Source: Zelonia costaricensis (Eukaryota > Euglenozoa > Kinetoplastea > Trypanosomatida > Trypanosomatidae). From it: a stretch of DNA of 64,000 nt. The notes beneath the pieces are model-generated. The model searched no databases. It saw nothing but the letters and a program-made list of their open reading frames with translations, and had not been told where the DNA came from. A program made the position numbers and the translations under genes. Below, in pieces: positions 35,860 through 46,417 of the stretch. Where the stretch lies: contig JASAOO010003518.1 of the NCBI GenBank assembly GCA_030849075.1, forward strand, positions 1-64,000, given 5' to 3'. How positions within the stretch are numbered: position 1 is the stretch's first letter; every line of letters begins with the position of its first letter.

Positions 35860-36000
35860 AGCAACAAGCGATAAAGAGAAAGGCATATATTGAGGTTAAG
35901 AGGACACAAGGATATTGCTTGAGGAAGAAAAAGATATATGCTACCGCCTTTTTTGTGTGTTAATACGCTGATTTCTGACACGAAATACGCTTTTAACGGG
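35860..36000. other. AT-rich island within the long gene-free interval
   Basis: About 140 bases are clearly richer in A+T than the surroundings, with TATAT steps near 35886 and 35935. In minus-strand RNA this gives U-rich and AU-rich stretches, which in trypanosomatid 3' UTRs often bind regulatory proteins. The function is inferred only. Confidence 0.3.
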
Positions 36001-37540
36001 TGTGTGAATGGGGGTAGGGGTAGTCAGCGGAAAGGAGGGGGGCCGGGGCGGCAATGCACCCCAACAAGCAGGGGTCACTCATCAGTGCTCTGTCACGAAG
36101 TCGCCGCCGTGATCAAGAGAAGAGGGGCGTGGTAGTGGCAGACGTGGACTCGGAGCCTGGAGACGTGCAGCACCCATAAAACGCCCACTGGGAAGCACAC
36201 ACACTACACCAGCAGAAGCGAGAAAACAGACGAGAGCATGAATCGAAACGCTCTGCTCACAATCAGGTGGCGAGCCGATGAAAACCGTCCGCACACGTAC
36301 TCACACAGAAACAGAACCGACGCTTGTACGCCCAGGTCACACATGCAGCAAGACAAACGCATGCTGCGTGGTGTTTCTTGCTTTTGGCAGGAGTGCTCAT
36401 CACGCTACACACAAGCGCCGATCTCGATGTGCTGTCATAGCCGTCCCTTCAGCGTGCCTTGTCTTGCGGTTCGAGCAGGCTAGGCGAGGTGCAGGGAAGG
36501 GAAAAAAAAGGGGTACCACACGAGATGGACACAACCTAAACACACAAAGCGACAGGTAAACGCGGGTAGAGGAAGAGCGGCGCGGAGCCGGCAAGAAAAG
36601 GGAGCAATGGTAAAGAAGAAAAAAAAAAGGACGCCAAGACGGGGAATAGCACGGAGAGCAGATCGGGGGAGGGGGTGGAAGGGGAGCCGAAAAGGGGGGG
36701 TGGAAGTCAACGCACAAGCACAAAAACACACCACCGCGCCTACAGAATAAAAGAGTTTTTCATCTCGGTTGATTTCTGGAAGGAGTCAACGCAGAGCTGT
36801 AAAGAGGCACGCACGCACGTGGGTTGCGCAGTCTCGACGCTCGCACACACACACACATAAAGACACACACGCGGAAAGAAAGGCAGAAGGAAGGGGGAGT
36901 GGGGGGAAGAGGAAGGGAGGAGCTGCAAGAGTGAGGAAGCGGCGTCCACAAAGGGCACGGAGGACGTGAGAAGGAGGTGACGTGCCAAGACAAGAGTGCA
37001 ACGAGAGAGAAACGTTGAAGAGCGTTCGCGTGGTCCTGGGTGTGTAAAGGGGAAAGAAAATGGCGCGATTGGGCACGCGTAACTGGACTGCCGCGTTTGT
37101 GTGGGGAGTCTGAGTTGGGCAATGAAAAGGGAAAGATGAGAAAGCGTGCGCGCAATGAGCGATGATGGTAGAGCGAACGCAGGCGGCACGCACTCGGATT
37201 CGACAGTGCAGCATGGGCTCGACTAGACGCGAGAGAAACAAGGGGGGTGCAGTAGATCCCGTTGAAGCACTGAGGATGGCACGCACAGGTATGACCTCTG
37301 CTTTGTGAAATCGTCGTCAGTACGTCGACTGCGCACCGCGCACTCAAGCAGCAGAAGAAACACGGCGATATGAAAAGCACAAGAAAGCTACGAGCACAAT
37401 CACACGCGAAGACAAATACGCAATCACAAAACTGGCACCGCGAAAAGGAAAACAGCACAGAAAGCTCCCCCCGCGTGCTATGAGATGACGCTTCGTTTTT
37501 GGGGGGTCGCTCGTCGCTCTCCGATTTCCACCCGGTGGGG

Positions 37541-37657
37541 CAATGGTCGCGAGTTGAGGTGTGACCCACAGGCGAAGCATACAAGCACTCTCACACACGC
37601 CCAGGGGACGCACATCAACACCAGCAAAACAAAAAAAAGTACGACAATGGTCGCGAG
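37541..37657. repeat. 13-bp direct repeat, two copies
   Basis: The sequence CAATGGTCGCGAG occurs at 37541-37553 and again at 37645-37657, followed by similar but not identical bases. It marks the left part of a less repetitive island. Confidence 0.6.
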
Positions 37658-37827
37658 CTGGGGCCCGGAAGCCACAAGAAACAAGAAAAGCGGAGGCGTT
37701 TTGCGGGAGACAGCTTCGACGAGGACAAAGGTGATGCCATGAAGCTGTGAAAGCGGAGCAGAGCTTTCCTTGCCTCAGCCTTCGCGAAACAACGTTGAAA
37801 TAGGTGTTTCGACGTGGCCGCGGCTAG

Positions 37828-37850
37828 CCTGCCCGCTTCTTGGAGCGGGC
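37828..37850. other. GC-rich hairpin
   Basis: A 7-bp perfect inverted repeat (GCCCGCT / AGCGGGC) with a 6-base loop lies in the gene-free interval. It can form in RNA from either strand. No function can be assigned. Confidence 0.4.
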
Positions 37851-40073
37851 CCTGTTGACAGAGAGTTTCGGGTCCTGCATCGCTCTTTCCCCCTGCGATC
37901 GTGCCTCTGCCCGCAACGCGCCAGCTTCGCTTCTCGACAGCCATGAATGATGTCCGTCGCGAGCTGCAACTCACCTTAGCGAGCAGGCCAGGTTTTTTGC
38001 AAGGGCGACAGTTCCCTTCGCTCACCCGCGTAGTCGCGCCAGCGAGAGAAGTGTTCGCAGGGAGGAGTGATGAAACACAACGTAGATGACCTCGTGGAGA
38101 GAAAGCGCATCGCCGTGAAAACGCACATACACACACAAACACACACACACACACTTACAGACAGTGAAGAGGCCCCTCTCTTCTTCAAAAAGGAATAGAC
38201 ACGACGAAATGAAAACTGGCGCCCAGAAAGAGAAGCAGGCTGGAAAAAGCAAAGAGAAGAGAAGAGCAAGGGTGTACATGCGTTCAGGGCCGCCGTTTGT
38301 CTGTCTTTTCCGGTGCGGAGGAAAGAGATGCACAGAGGAGTTTCAGCTGGCCAGCGGGGGTGTGGGGGTGAGAAGGTGGGAGAGTTGTTCGCCGTCACCC
38401 AACATCGCCGCTGCTGCTGTTGCTGCTGCCGAGGAAATGAATGCCATGGGAAAGAGGTGAGGGGAGCTTGTCAGGGCTCGCGGGTACACGTCACAAGAAA
38501 AAACCCGAAGAGAGAGTGAAGCAAAGATGCGAAAGAAGAAAACACATCACTGACCACCAGGAGAAACAAAAAAAAGAGAATCTGAGAAGTGCCGGCAAGA
38601 AGGCTGGCATCGACAAGAGAAAGCGCCGCGAAGGGAAAAAAAAAGCGGAGGGAAGTGCGCAGAGTCGTGAAGCTGCCGGGCGGAAAAAAAAAAGCACACA
38701 AGCTGGGGAGGCAGCCGTTACGCTGGCACCTCGCCGAAACACGTGAAGACGCAAACAAACGCACAAGCACGAGCTGAAAAAAACAAAAAAAGAAAGCAGC
38801 CTGGGGCAGTGGAATGAGAAGCGACGTAGAGGAGAGACGGGCGGTGCACAAGACAGCGCTTGAAGGAGAAACAGGGCACAAAAGATAAAGGAGTCGGTGG
38901 GGACTCTTCCCGGAAGAAAAGGAAGGCGCCCGGAGCAAGCGTGCCAGTAGATATACGAGACACCGAGTCTCGGGGATGGTCCGGGAAGGAGAAGGAAGAA
39001 GACGGAGGTGACGAAAAAAAAAAGGGGAAAGGGTAGGCATGTGGTGCTGCATCGCGGTTTCTAGCTTTCAGGACTGTGCGTTTTCTTGTGTCTGTGTGTG
39101 TATCTGTCCGCGTTGCTGTTGTGATGGCGCTGGCAGAAAACGAAGTGCGCATCTAGCTCTGGTGAGGTTTGGGCAGTATGTGTATGTTAGCCCAGCCCCT
39201 CCACGCGCACGTGCAAGCGACGCTGCACCTCACTTGCACCGCCACCACTCTTCTCTTTCTCCTCCCGTCTCCCTGGCCACTCTGTGTCGGGGAAAGTGCT
39301 GAAAGGAGTGCGAAGGGGCTTTGAGGGCTGCATTGTTGTAGGTCCCGTTTTTTTCTTTCGCGCTTGTGCGTTTTGGGTGGGGTGCCCGCTGCAAGCGCAC
39401 CTCCACCCCGTGCTGTCTTTCCATTTTTCTCGACTGTTTCTTCGATGCGCACCTGTGCTGAAGAAGGCTGAAATGCAGTGGCAGCGTTTTCTGAATGTGG
39501 CACCCACAGAAACCTATAAATCTACGCATGCGTACGACAGCGCACGTGCTCGCAGCGAGAAGCAGGCGTACAACACGGGGAAGAAAGTGAGAGAGGGAGA
39601 GAGAAGCACCGAAAGCGAAAAAAGCGAGGGAAAAACTGAAGAAGGCAAAAGCGACCTGCCGAGACGGGAGACAAGAAGAAGCCAGCTGGAGAAAAAACAA
39701 AAGTGACTGTAGACAACACCAAGAGTTAGTCAAGTAGCGCATACGCGAAGAGCGACGAAAAGAAAAGAAGAGGAGGAAGGGGGGGGCAGTGTCGATCCAT
39801 GCACAACACGACGAAAACAGGGGGGGAAGCAAGGGGAGGCGAAGCGAAATAAAACACCACGGGACAGAGAGAGCCGAAAACACGAAAGAAAAAGAAGGGC
39901 GGCTGAAAGAAGGCCAGAGGACAGTGACGCGTAAAGAAAAAAAGGACACAAAAACAGATGTGGCACACCCATCCACACACCCACAAGCACGCGAATGCGC
40001 ACACACGTACACACGCACACACAGTCTACCGAAGTGATGAGAACGATGGAATCCCTCTTCACGTTGCAGGCTC

Positions 40074-40086
40074 TTTTTTTTTTTTT
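40074..40086. repeat. T13 homopolymer
   Basis: Thirteen consecutive T residues on the plus strand (A13 in minus-strand RNA), about 1.5 kb beyond the stop of the zinc-finger gene. An encoded A-tract inside a 3' UTR can be the tail of a retroposon remnant, but no element body is recognisable. Confidence 0.7.
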
Positions 40087-41628
40087 GAAGCGTCTGACAG
40101 ATTGCCCTTTTCACGCGTCCTTCTCCGGCTACGTACTTGCTTTTCCCTCGCGGCGCGCTTACTACTCCGTCATCGCACGTTGGCGCTTCGCGATCCCAAC
40201 GCCCTCGTCCACATCTGTTGTCGCACAGGGAGCCGCGCGAGCTACCAAGGAGGTCCTTGATGCTGATGCGCATGCTCGTGTTCTGTCTCCGTTCTCCTTC
40301 GCATCGCGACATGGAAACAAGATCGATATTGCTCTCGTTTGTTTGGTCGCGGAAGGGGGTGTGGCGAAGAACAGGGCATTTGCTACGGCACACCAACATC
40401 ACACAGGACTCCTCGTGTGAGCGTGCGTGTCGGCGCGGGTCTGTAGGCGGCCGAGTCCAAACGTGCGGGTGAGGGGGGCAGGGGGTACGTCAGCAAGAGG
40501 CGAATCACACGCATGGGCGTGCGTGCCAGTAGGCACGATGCGAGAGACGAGACGAGAGACGCCCGCGAATTGTCAGGTGTCCGCTTCGTTGTTGTTGAAA
40601 ACGCGGGAGTGGAGAAAAGCAAACGAAAAAAAGAAGCAGCAAAGCAGAGGAAGTCAAGGTCAAAATAGTGAGCACGGAAAGAGAGATATATGTACGTAGT
40701 CAAAGAAAGCACAGAAGAGGCGTAGGGAAAGAAAAAAAGAGCACGGGGAGTGGGCAAAAGCCGCAAAGACACAGTGACGGGAAAAGGGCGGGCGCCAAGA
40801 CGATCATCGAGAGAGAAAGACAGGGAGGGTAGTGTAGGGAGGCACGCACACACACACATTTGTACATGTGTGCGTCTCGCTGGCGTATCAACGGAGAAGC
40901 AGAAGAAAACAGACCGCGGCGTGACGCAAACACACCTTCAAAACAAACACAGACACTGTCCACGTGCATCGCAGCACTTAATTGTGTTTACTTAATTACC
41001 GAGGCGGACAAGTGAAAAGGGGGGAGAACAGCGCACTAGAGACAGGCAAAGGGGTGGCCGTGACGTCGTGAACAAAAAGAAATGTAGTAACCAGGGGTGA
41101 CAGCGAGGGATGTGTTGACGTGCGGGAAGGCTGGCACACATCGAAGAGCGCCTCTGCTCGCCACCCCCCCCCCTACCTCAAACTTCTTTTTTAATCGTCC
41201 AGCTTCCCCGTCACGTACACAGGATATACCTTGCTCCGTCAAAACTCGTCGACATTTGCCCTCCACCCCACACGTGGTGCTCCGTCGCTTGGGTTACTTA
41301 TCCCCTTCGAGACGTCCCCTTTCTCCCTCCCACCGCAACGCTACGCCACATGTGGGAAAGGAAGCTCTGCAACGCCGTCCGTGAGGCTGGCGGTACCTCG
41401 ACACGCGGGCCAGGCCAGAGAGCGGCAGGGCTGGGGAGCGACGAGGGCGGACTGGGAAGCGTCCGCACCGATCTGCACGAGTCGAGGCGCGTGAGCAACA
41501 GTGGAGGCGCAGAGGGAGCCGCTTGAACAGTCTCCCCTCCTTCGGGATGATGAACCGAGAAAGGGCAGTCGGCGCCTCGGTAAAAAGAAAAAATACGCAC
41601 CCTGGTGTGCTCCCTGGGCGGCACCAGC

Positions 41629-43128
41629 TCACTTGCGCGCGGGGACGGCGGTGCGGGTGGGGGCAACCCCGTACGCGCCGGGCGCCACGGGGGTGTTCGC
41701 CCCACTCGTTGCGACACTCATGCCGCCGTCGGTGCTGCTGCTCACACAGCCGCTGCCGCTGGTGCCGTTGGAGCGTGCTGCGAGGGTCGCGGGCGCTGCG
41801 CTGTCCACGTACCGCGGCGGAGCGGCCTTGATCGCAGCCGCGGCACTCTTCTCCGGGGCGGCCGGGTGCATGGCAGGGCTTGTGGCGCAGCTGGACGGGG
41901 CCGTCTCCGTCTGCGCCTTGGGCCGTACATCGTAGATGCGCAGGTGTCCGCCAAAAGCGCCGGGCCCACCCTGCGGCATCTGCGAAGGGGACTCGACGTG
42001 GGGGAAACCCGGAGAGTGCCCCAGCGGCGGGGACACGGTGCTGCTGTTCGGCGTGCGAAGGGCGCTGCGGTAGTCGGGGAATGCGGGAAAGGCGGAGCCG
42101 GCGGCGGGGTACGGCAGCGCGCAGGCGGACGCCTCGCTGCCGCAGAGGGCCGCCGCCTCGTACGGCGGCATGGCGCTCCTGAAGGTCATGGAGGCCGGCG
42201 TGCTGGCGTTGCGGTGGTTGATCTTCTGCGCCTCGGCGATGGCGTTGAAGTCGTCGTCGGTGACGTCGCCGACGGCGAGCGGGGTGACGGTGTAGCACGT
42301 GTCGCCAATGTTCACGGTGCGGGTCGAGGTGGTGACGGAGTTGAGAGAGCTCAAGAGCTGCGGTGGTGGCTGCAGGCGGACCTCGAACTCGCGGCAGATG
42401 TGAACGTTGTTGCAGTCGTCGAGGTAGCGGCAGCGGTGCGCGAGGTGCAGGCGGCAAATGAACTTGGCCGGGAGCTCCAGCACGTCGTTCTCGCCCGGCT
42501 CTGCCCGCTTCTCCGCCGTGTCGCCGGCGGACTTCTTCGGGACGTTGTGCACCAGGTAGCGCCGCAGACCGACGGTGCAGGCAACGCGGTCGGCCGGGAT
42601 GAGCTCGTTGCTGCCGCCGTTGCCGGTGATGAGGATGTACTTGAAGTGAGTCGTCAGCATCGTCGTGTCCTGCGGATCCTGATGGAAGCGGCAGCACGTC
42701 GGCGCGCTCAGCGCCTCATAGCGGAGCTGCGGAATCGCGGAGGGGACAACGTGGGCCTGGCGGCACCACGCGTGGCGGCAGCGGCCCTCCAGAAACGCGA
42801 TGCAGAGCGATGGCACGGTGCCGGGGGTAGAGGTGGCGTGGGTGGGGACAAGCAGGTGCAGCGGGACGCGCAGCTTGCGGGTCATGGGGTCGAGCACCCA
42901 GATCCACTTCTCCTCTTCCTTCTTGTCATCGGAGCTGGCGCTGGAGCTGTGCTTCTCGTCACTCACCTCGGCCGTGGCTGCCGGGCTGCCCTCCTCCGTT
43001 GTCGCGTACCCGTTGCCGAGCTCGACGCCGCCGCCGTAGAAGCACTGGAAGTTGTCGCCCTTGCCCTTGGGTGTCAGGGAGTGCACCGCGAAGGAGGCGG
43101 GCTCTGGTACCTGGGTCATATAGCTCAT
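41629..43128 (-). CDS. ZC3H30: CCCH zinc-finger RNA-binding protein, probable ZC3H30
   Basis: A 499-aa protein with two CCCH-type zinc fingers: C109-x7-C117-x4-C122-x3-H126 and C225-x7-C233-x5-C239-x3-H243. An extra C-C-x-x-H cluster is at 145-149. An acidic Ser/Asp/Glu/Lys stretch (54-74) precedes the first finger. The last 200 residues are Ala/Ser/Pro-rich and probably disordered. CCCH proteins with this spacing bind mRNA and control stability or translation in trypanosomes. By position next to Rab21/NOT1 it corresponds, as I recall, to T. brucei ZC3H30, which is linked to stress resistance. The MKT1-binding H-N-P-Y motif is not present. The start is the ATG at 43128; a second in-frame ATG three codons later is possible. 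The gene is followed by an exceptionally long gene-free interval. Confidence 0.8.
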   Translation of the reverse strand: MSYMTQVPEPASFAVHSLTPKGKGDNFQCFYGGGVELGNGYATTEEGSPAATAEVSDEKHSSSASSDDKKEEEKWIWVLDPMTRKLRVPLHLLVPTHATSTPGTVPSLCIAFLEGRCRHAWCRQAHVVPSAIPQLRYEALSAPTCCRFHQDPQDTTMLTTHFKYILITGNGGSNELIPADRVACTVGLRRYLVHNVPKKSAGDTAEKRAEPGENDVLELPAKFICRLHLAHRCRYLDDCNNVHICREFEVRLQPPPQLLSSLNSVTTSTRTVNIGDTCYTVTPLAVGDVTDDDFNAIAEAQKINHRNASTPASMTFRSAMPPYEAAALCGSEASACALPYPAAGSAFPAFPDYRSALRTPNSSTVSPPLGHSPGFPHVESPSQMPQGGPGAFGGHLRIYDVRPKAQTETAPSSCATSPAMHPAAPEKSAAAAIKAAPPRYVDSAAPATLAARSNGTSGSGCVSSSTDGGMSVATSGANTPVAPGAYGVAPTRTAVPARK

Positions 43129-46100
43129 CCTCGACAGCGCGCACGCAAAGAGGAAAAGAAAAGTGTGGGGAGTTGGCAGCGGGGTGAGCGAGACGGCTGA
43201 GTGGACGTGTTTGAATGCGTTTGGTTGGGTCAGTCGGTTTGCGCGGCGGCTCCTCGTGCGTGCGGGCGCGTTGCAGTGGTGCGAACACGTGCAGAGAGGC
43301 AGAGCAAAAAAGAAAAGTGAGCAATGGAAACGTCTCAACCAGTCCACGCTGTCTCGCTCAATGAGGAAAGAAGGCGGCGAAAGGGGTCACTGCTGACTGC
43401 GCGTGAGAAGAAAACAAGCTGCTGCTGCTACAGAGAGACGCGTGGCAGACAAGCACGACACACGCTGTGCAGTGAGGGATGACGGAGCACAAAGGACAAA
43501 CCGGAGTGATGAGGAAGGAGAACGAGAGGCGGGGACGGGGGAGCGGGGGGACGGGGGGGAAGGAGAGCGAAGAGGAGAAGCCAAGCACACAGAGGCCAAC
43601 GGGAAAAGGAATACTGACGAGAGCGGCGGCGATGAAGGGGCGAGTGATAGTGCAAGCAAGAAAACAAAGTCAGAGAGGTGAGAAGACGAATAAAAGAAGA
43701 GAAATACACACAAATCTCTCTCACGGCTTTTTTTTTTCTTGACGTTCTGTGACGCTGCACCGTTTCGTTGGCTGCGGCTACTCACGGGAAAGCTCCTTCC
43801 CCGCTCGCCTTGCCTCTTGCCTATGTGTGTATGTGTGGTTTGTGATGCTGTTTGGGCACTTGCTACCTTCGTTGCCGTCTAGTTGATAGACTCCTCTTTC
43901 CCCTTCCTGTCGTCCCTTTGACCACGAAGGTTCGACACGAATCAAGAAAGGAAGCGAGAAAAAAAAAAGACAAGAGAGTGAGGGTCACTCGCAAATGGTC
44001 CCTTTTTTTCCTCCTCGGTAGGGTTCAATTGCGTTAGTTAATCCGGCACGTTACTTCCTGGAGAAGATGAGATGGGTCGAAAAGCAAACGGTGCGCTCGC
44101 AGGGAGTCTGCGAGAACACGAAAAGGGGGAAAAGAAACGGGGGGGTAACAAAGAGGTGAAGTAAAGCGAAACCTGGCGCTTGTCGCAGGAAAGACAAGGA
44201 GAGTGCCACAGCGGGGAGGGTGAAGGCAGAGGAGAAAGGAGTCACGAGGAGGGGACACGTGAGACGTCAGGGACGGGCAACGACGAGGCGGAAACACACC
44301 ACCAAAGCAGCTTTGTTTTTCTTCTTTTCGTGCGACACCACAAATCCCGGTGTTCACGGACTCTTACACAGAGGACGAGATGGGGGCAGAGGTGTCTTTC
44401 GGATGGTGACTGCGGTGAGCGCAATGCTGCGGACGGGCGCCACTGTATACGAGGCGACGGAAGAGGAAGAAGAGAGTGGGACAGCGGAGGGGGGAGCGGC
44501 AATGTGGGCTGCAGTGTCAGGTTACTCGATTTGTGGGTGGTTGGGTGTGATTCTTTTTTTTTTTTCGTCAGAGAGATGGTGGTCTATCGCACTCGGTGCA
44601 TACGCAGCGTTCACACGTTGCGCGAGGAGGAAGTGCAGGCAGGAAAGGAGAGGAGACTAGAAAAGGGGAAGAAAAAGGAAGAGCAGTAAAGGAGGCGTGT
44701 GGGTAGGCGTGAAACAGTGCGCTCGTGTAGACCGAGGGGACGGTAGAGCGGATCGGAGGGAGGCGGAGCTCGACGGCGAGAGAGGGGCTAAAGGCGGGCT
44801 GTCAAGACTTCGAAGCGCGAAAACGAGAGCTTTGGAAATGATGCGTGGAAGAGGAGGGAAAGGGGGGGGGGCGAACACAAGCAAGAAAAGGCGAAAAGGC
44901 GCTGAAAGTAATCTGCGCAGCAATGCGGCAGTACGGGTTGACAGGGCGGCGAGAACCGGGTGAGCGAAGGAAGTGGGAGAGGTGGCACGGGCGTGGTTGC
45001 GACGAGTTCCAGCCGGCACGGACAGGTGCGTCAGCAGTCGGCAGTGATTCGCAGGCGCGCGCACGAATAGGCGCAGGAGTACGTGCAGCAGCGCATCAAT
45101 CAGCGCGATGAGGTGAGGGGTGGTGATTTGTTCAGGGGCGGAGGATGGTGAAGACACATCCACCACGTAGTGCGTGCACACAAGAGACGCACAGGTCACG
45201 CGCAGAAACAAAAAGTGCAAGGAGTGTGGCGTTCGCAGAGCGTAGTGGTAGCCAGCACGCGGTTTTCGACAAGGCGACGGAAGTGTTTGTTGAGGTGAGC
45301 AAACGAAAAAGGCGAAGATGGAGAAGTGGAGAGAGGAGCCGTAGAATCGGCACGTCACGGAAAAGCACGCGCAGGTCAGAGGAGGAACTGTGCACACACG
45401 CGGATGCAGAGCAGCAGTGCAGCGCTGATCTGCGTTCGTGTATGTGTGTGTGCGTGTCGATGGCGACCGCAGAGATGCCGAGCGGGCGTCCAGCCAGCAA
45501 AGCGCAGTGCAATAAACCACCTCACCCACCCACCCACCCCCCGCACAGAGTGCGCGCTCTTCTGCTCCACGACCGTGGTGCACCTGTCCGTTTCTTCTCC
45601 TCCTCCACCCTCTGGGCGCCTTCGCTGAGGTGCTAGAATTCGGCTTCGACTCAAATCTGCAGTACTCCCACGTGTTTCCTGTCGAGCGGAAGGGCCCGGT
45701 GTCGATTCCCACAGTTTTACAGGCGCGGGAGCGAGCAGCTGCGCAATCGCACTTCCGCCGTACCGCGACGCGCGGCGAGGCTGGAGCGCCGCCTTGGAAC
45801 GTCCCTCGGTGAAGCGTGCCTTCATTGCACAGTGCTCAAGGGTGTCTTTGTGTGTGTGTGTTTTCCCGTTGCTTTCCATGGCTGAGAAGGCTGGGCGAGC
45901 GTACTCCCTCTCTCCTCCCCGGTTCAGCGCTGGCACGACTTGCAGACACCCCTGTCGTACACCGATGCATCAACGCGCAGATGAAGGGGAAAAGGTGTCT
46001 GGCAGGGGAGGAAAGGGCAGCTCTCCTCGGTGCCCCGTCCCCCCCTTCTTCTCCACTAGCCGCACGCATCGGATGACTGACCACCGCCAGCCCACGACAA

Positions 46101-46417
46101 ACAAAAACGCAGCAACCTAAGTGAGCAATCAGACGCACACACACACACATACACACATGTCAAGACAGAGCGTGACTTGGGCCTACAGCGGCTGCGTCTG
46201 ACTGTCGCAAGCACCCCCCCCCCACAGACCGGCGAGGGACGCCGACCCACCAACACACCCCGAGAGACACGCAGGATGAGAGGCTGACGCGGCAGAGCGA
46301 GACCGCTGCCTCGACTACCCGTGTGGTCCACAGGAGACACGGGCAAAGACACTCGACGCGTCCTCAGGCTGCGTGTGTACAGCGTGGAGGAGGAAGAGGC
46401 CCGGACGGAGTCTACCT
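43129..46417. other. Intergenic between the zinc-finger gene and RPN5
   Basis: No gene is recognisable in 3.3 kb. A minus-strand frame of 351 codons (44657-45712) translates to Pro/Ser/Leu-rich low-complexity sequence with no conserved motif. A T12 run is at 44554-44565. The interval should include the zinc-finger gene's 5' UTR and the RPN5 3' UTR. Confidence 0.55.

Larger units (their letters stand above)
32738..41628. other. 8.9-kb gene-free interval between the TEDC1-like and zinc-finger genes
   Basis: No credible gene on either strand. The longest frames (up to 390 codons, minus 39230-40402) are Cys/Phe/Ser-rich and low-complexity. Most of it lies downstream of the zinc-finger gene, so it is probably a very long 3' UTR, or a UTR plus non-coding transcript(s), followed by the 5' flank of the TEDC1-like gene. 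Landmarks: (CA)n at 33911-33939, an AT-rich island at about 35860-36000, a less repetitive island at about 37500-38100 with a short direct repeat and a hairpin, and a T13 run at 40074-40086. Confidence 0.55.

Noticed and set aside
39230..40402. 390-codon minus-strand frame in the long interval
   Set aside because: Cys/Phe/Ser-rich low-complexity translation from pyrimidine tracts, with no domain; not counted as a gene.
44657..45712. 351-codon minus-strand frame upstream of the zinc-finger gene
   Set aside because: Pro/Ser/Leu-rich with no motif and composition like the neighbouring non-coding sequence.
45630..45720. tRNA-like GTGTCGATTCCC segment
   Set aside because: Superficially like a T-loop B box, but no acceptor stem, anticodon arm or A box could be built around it.
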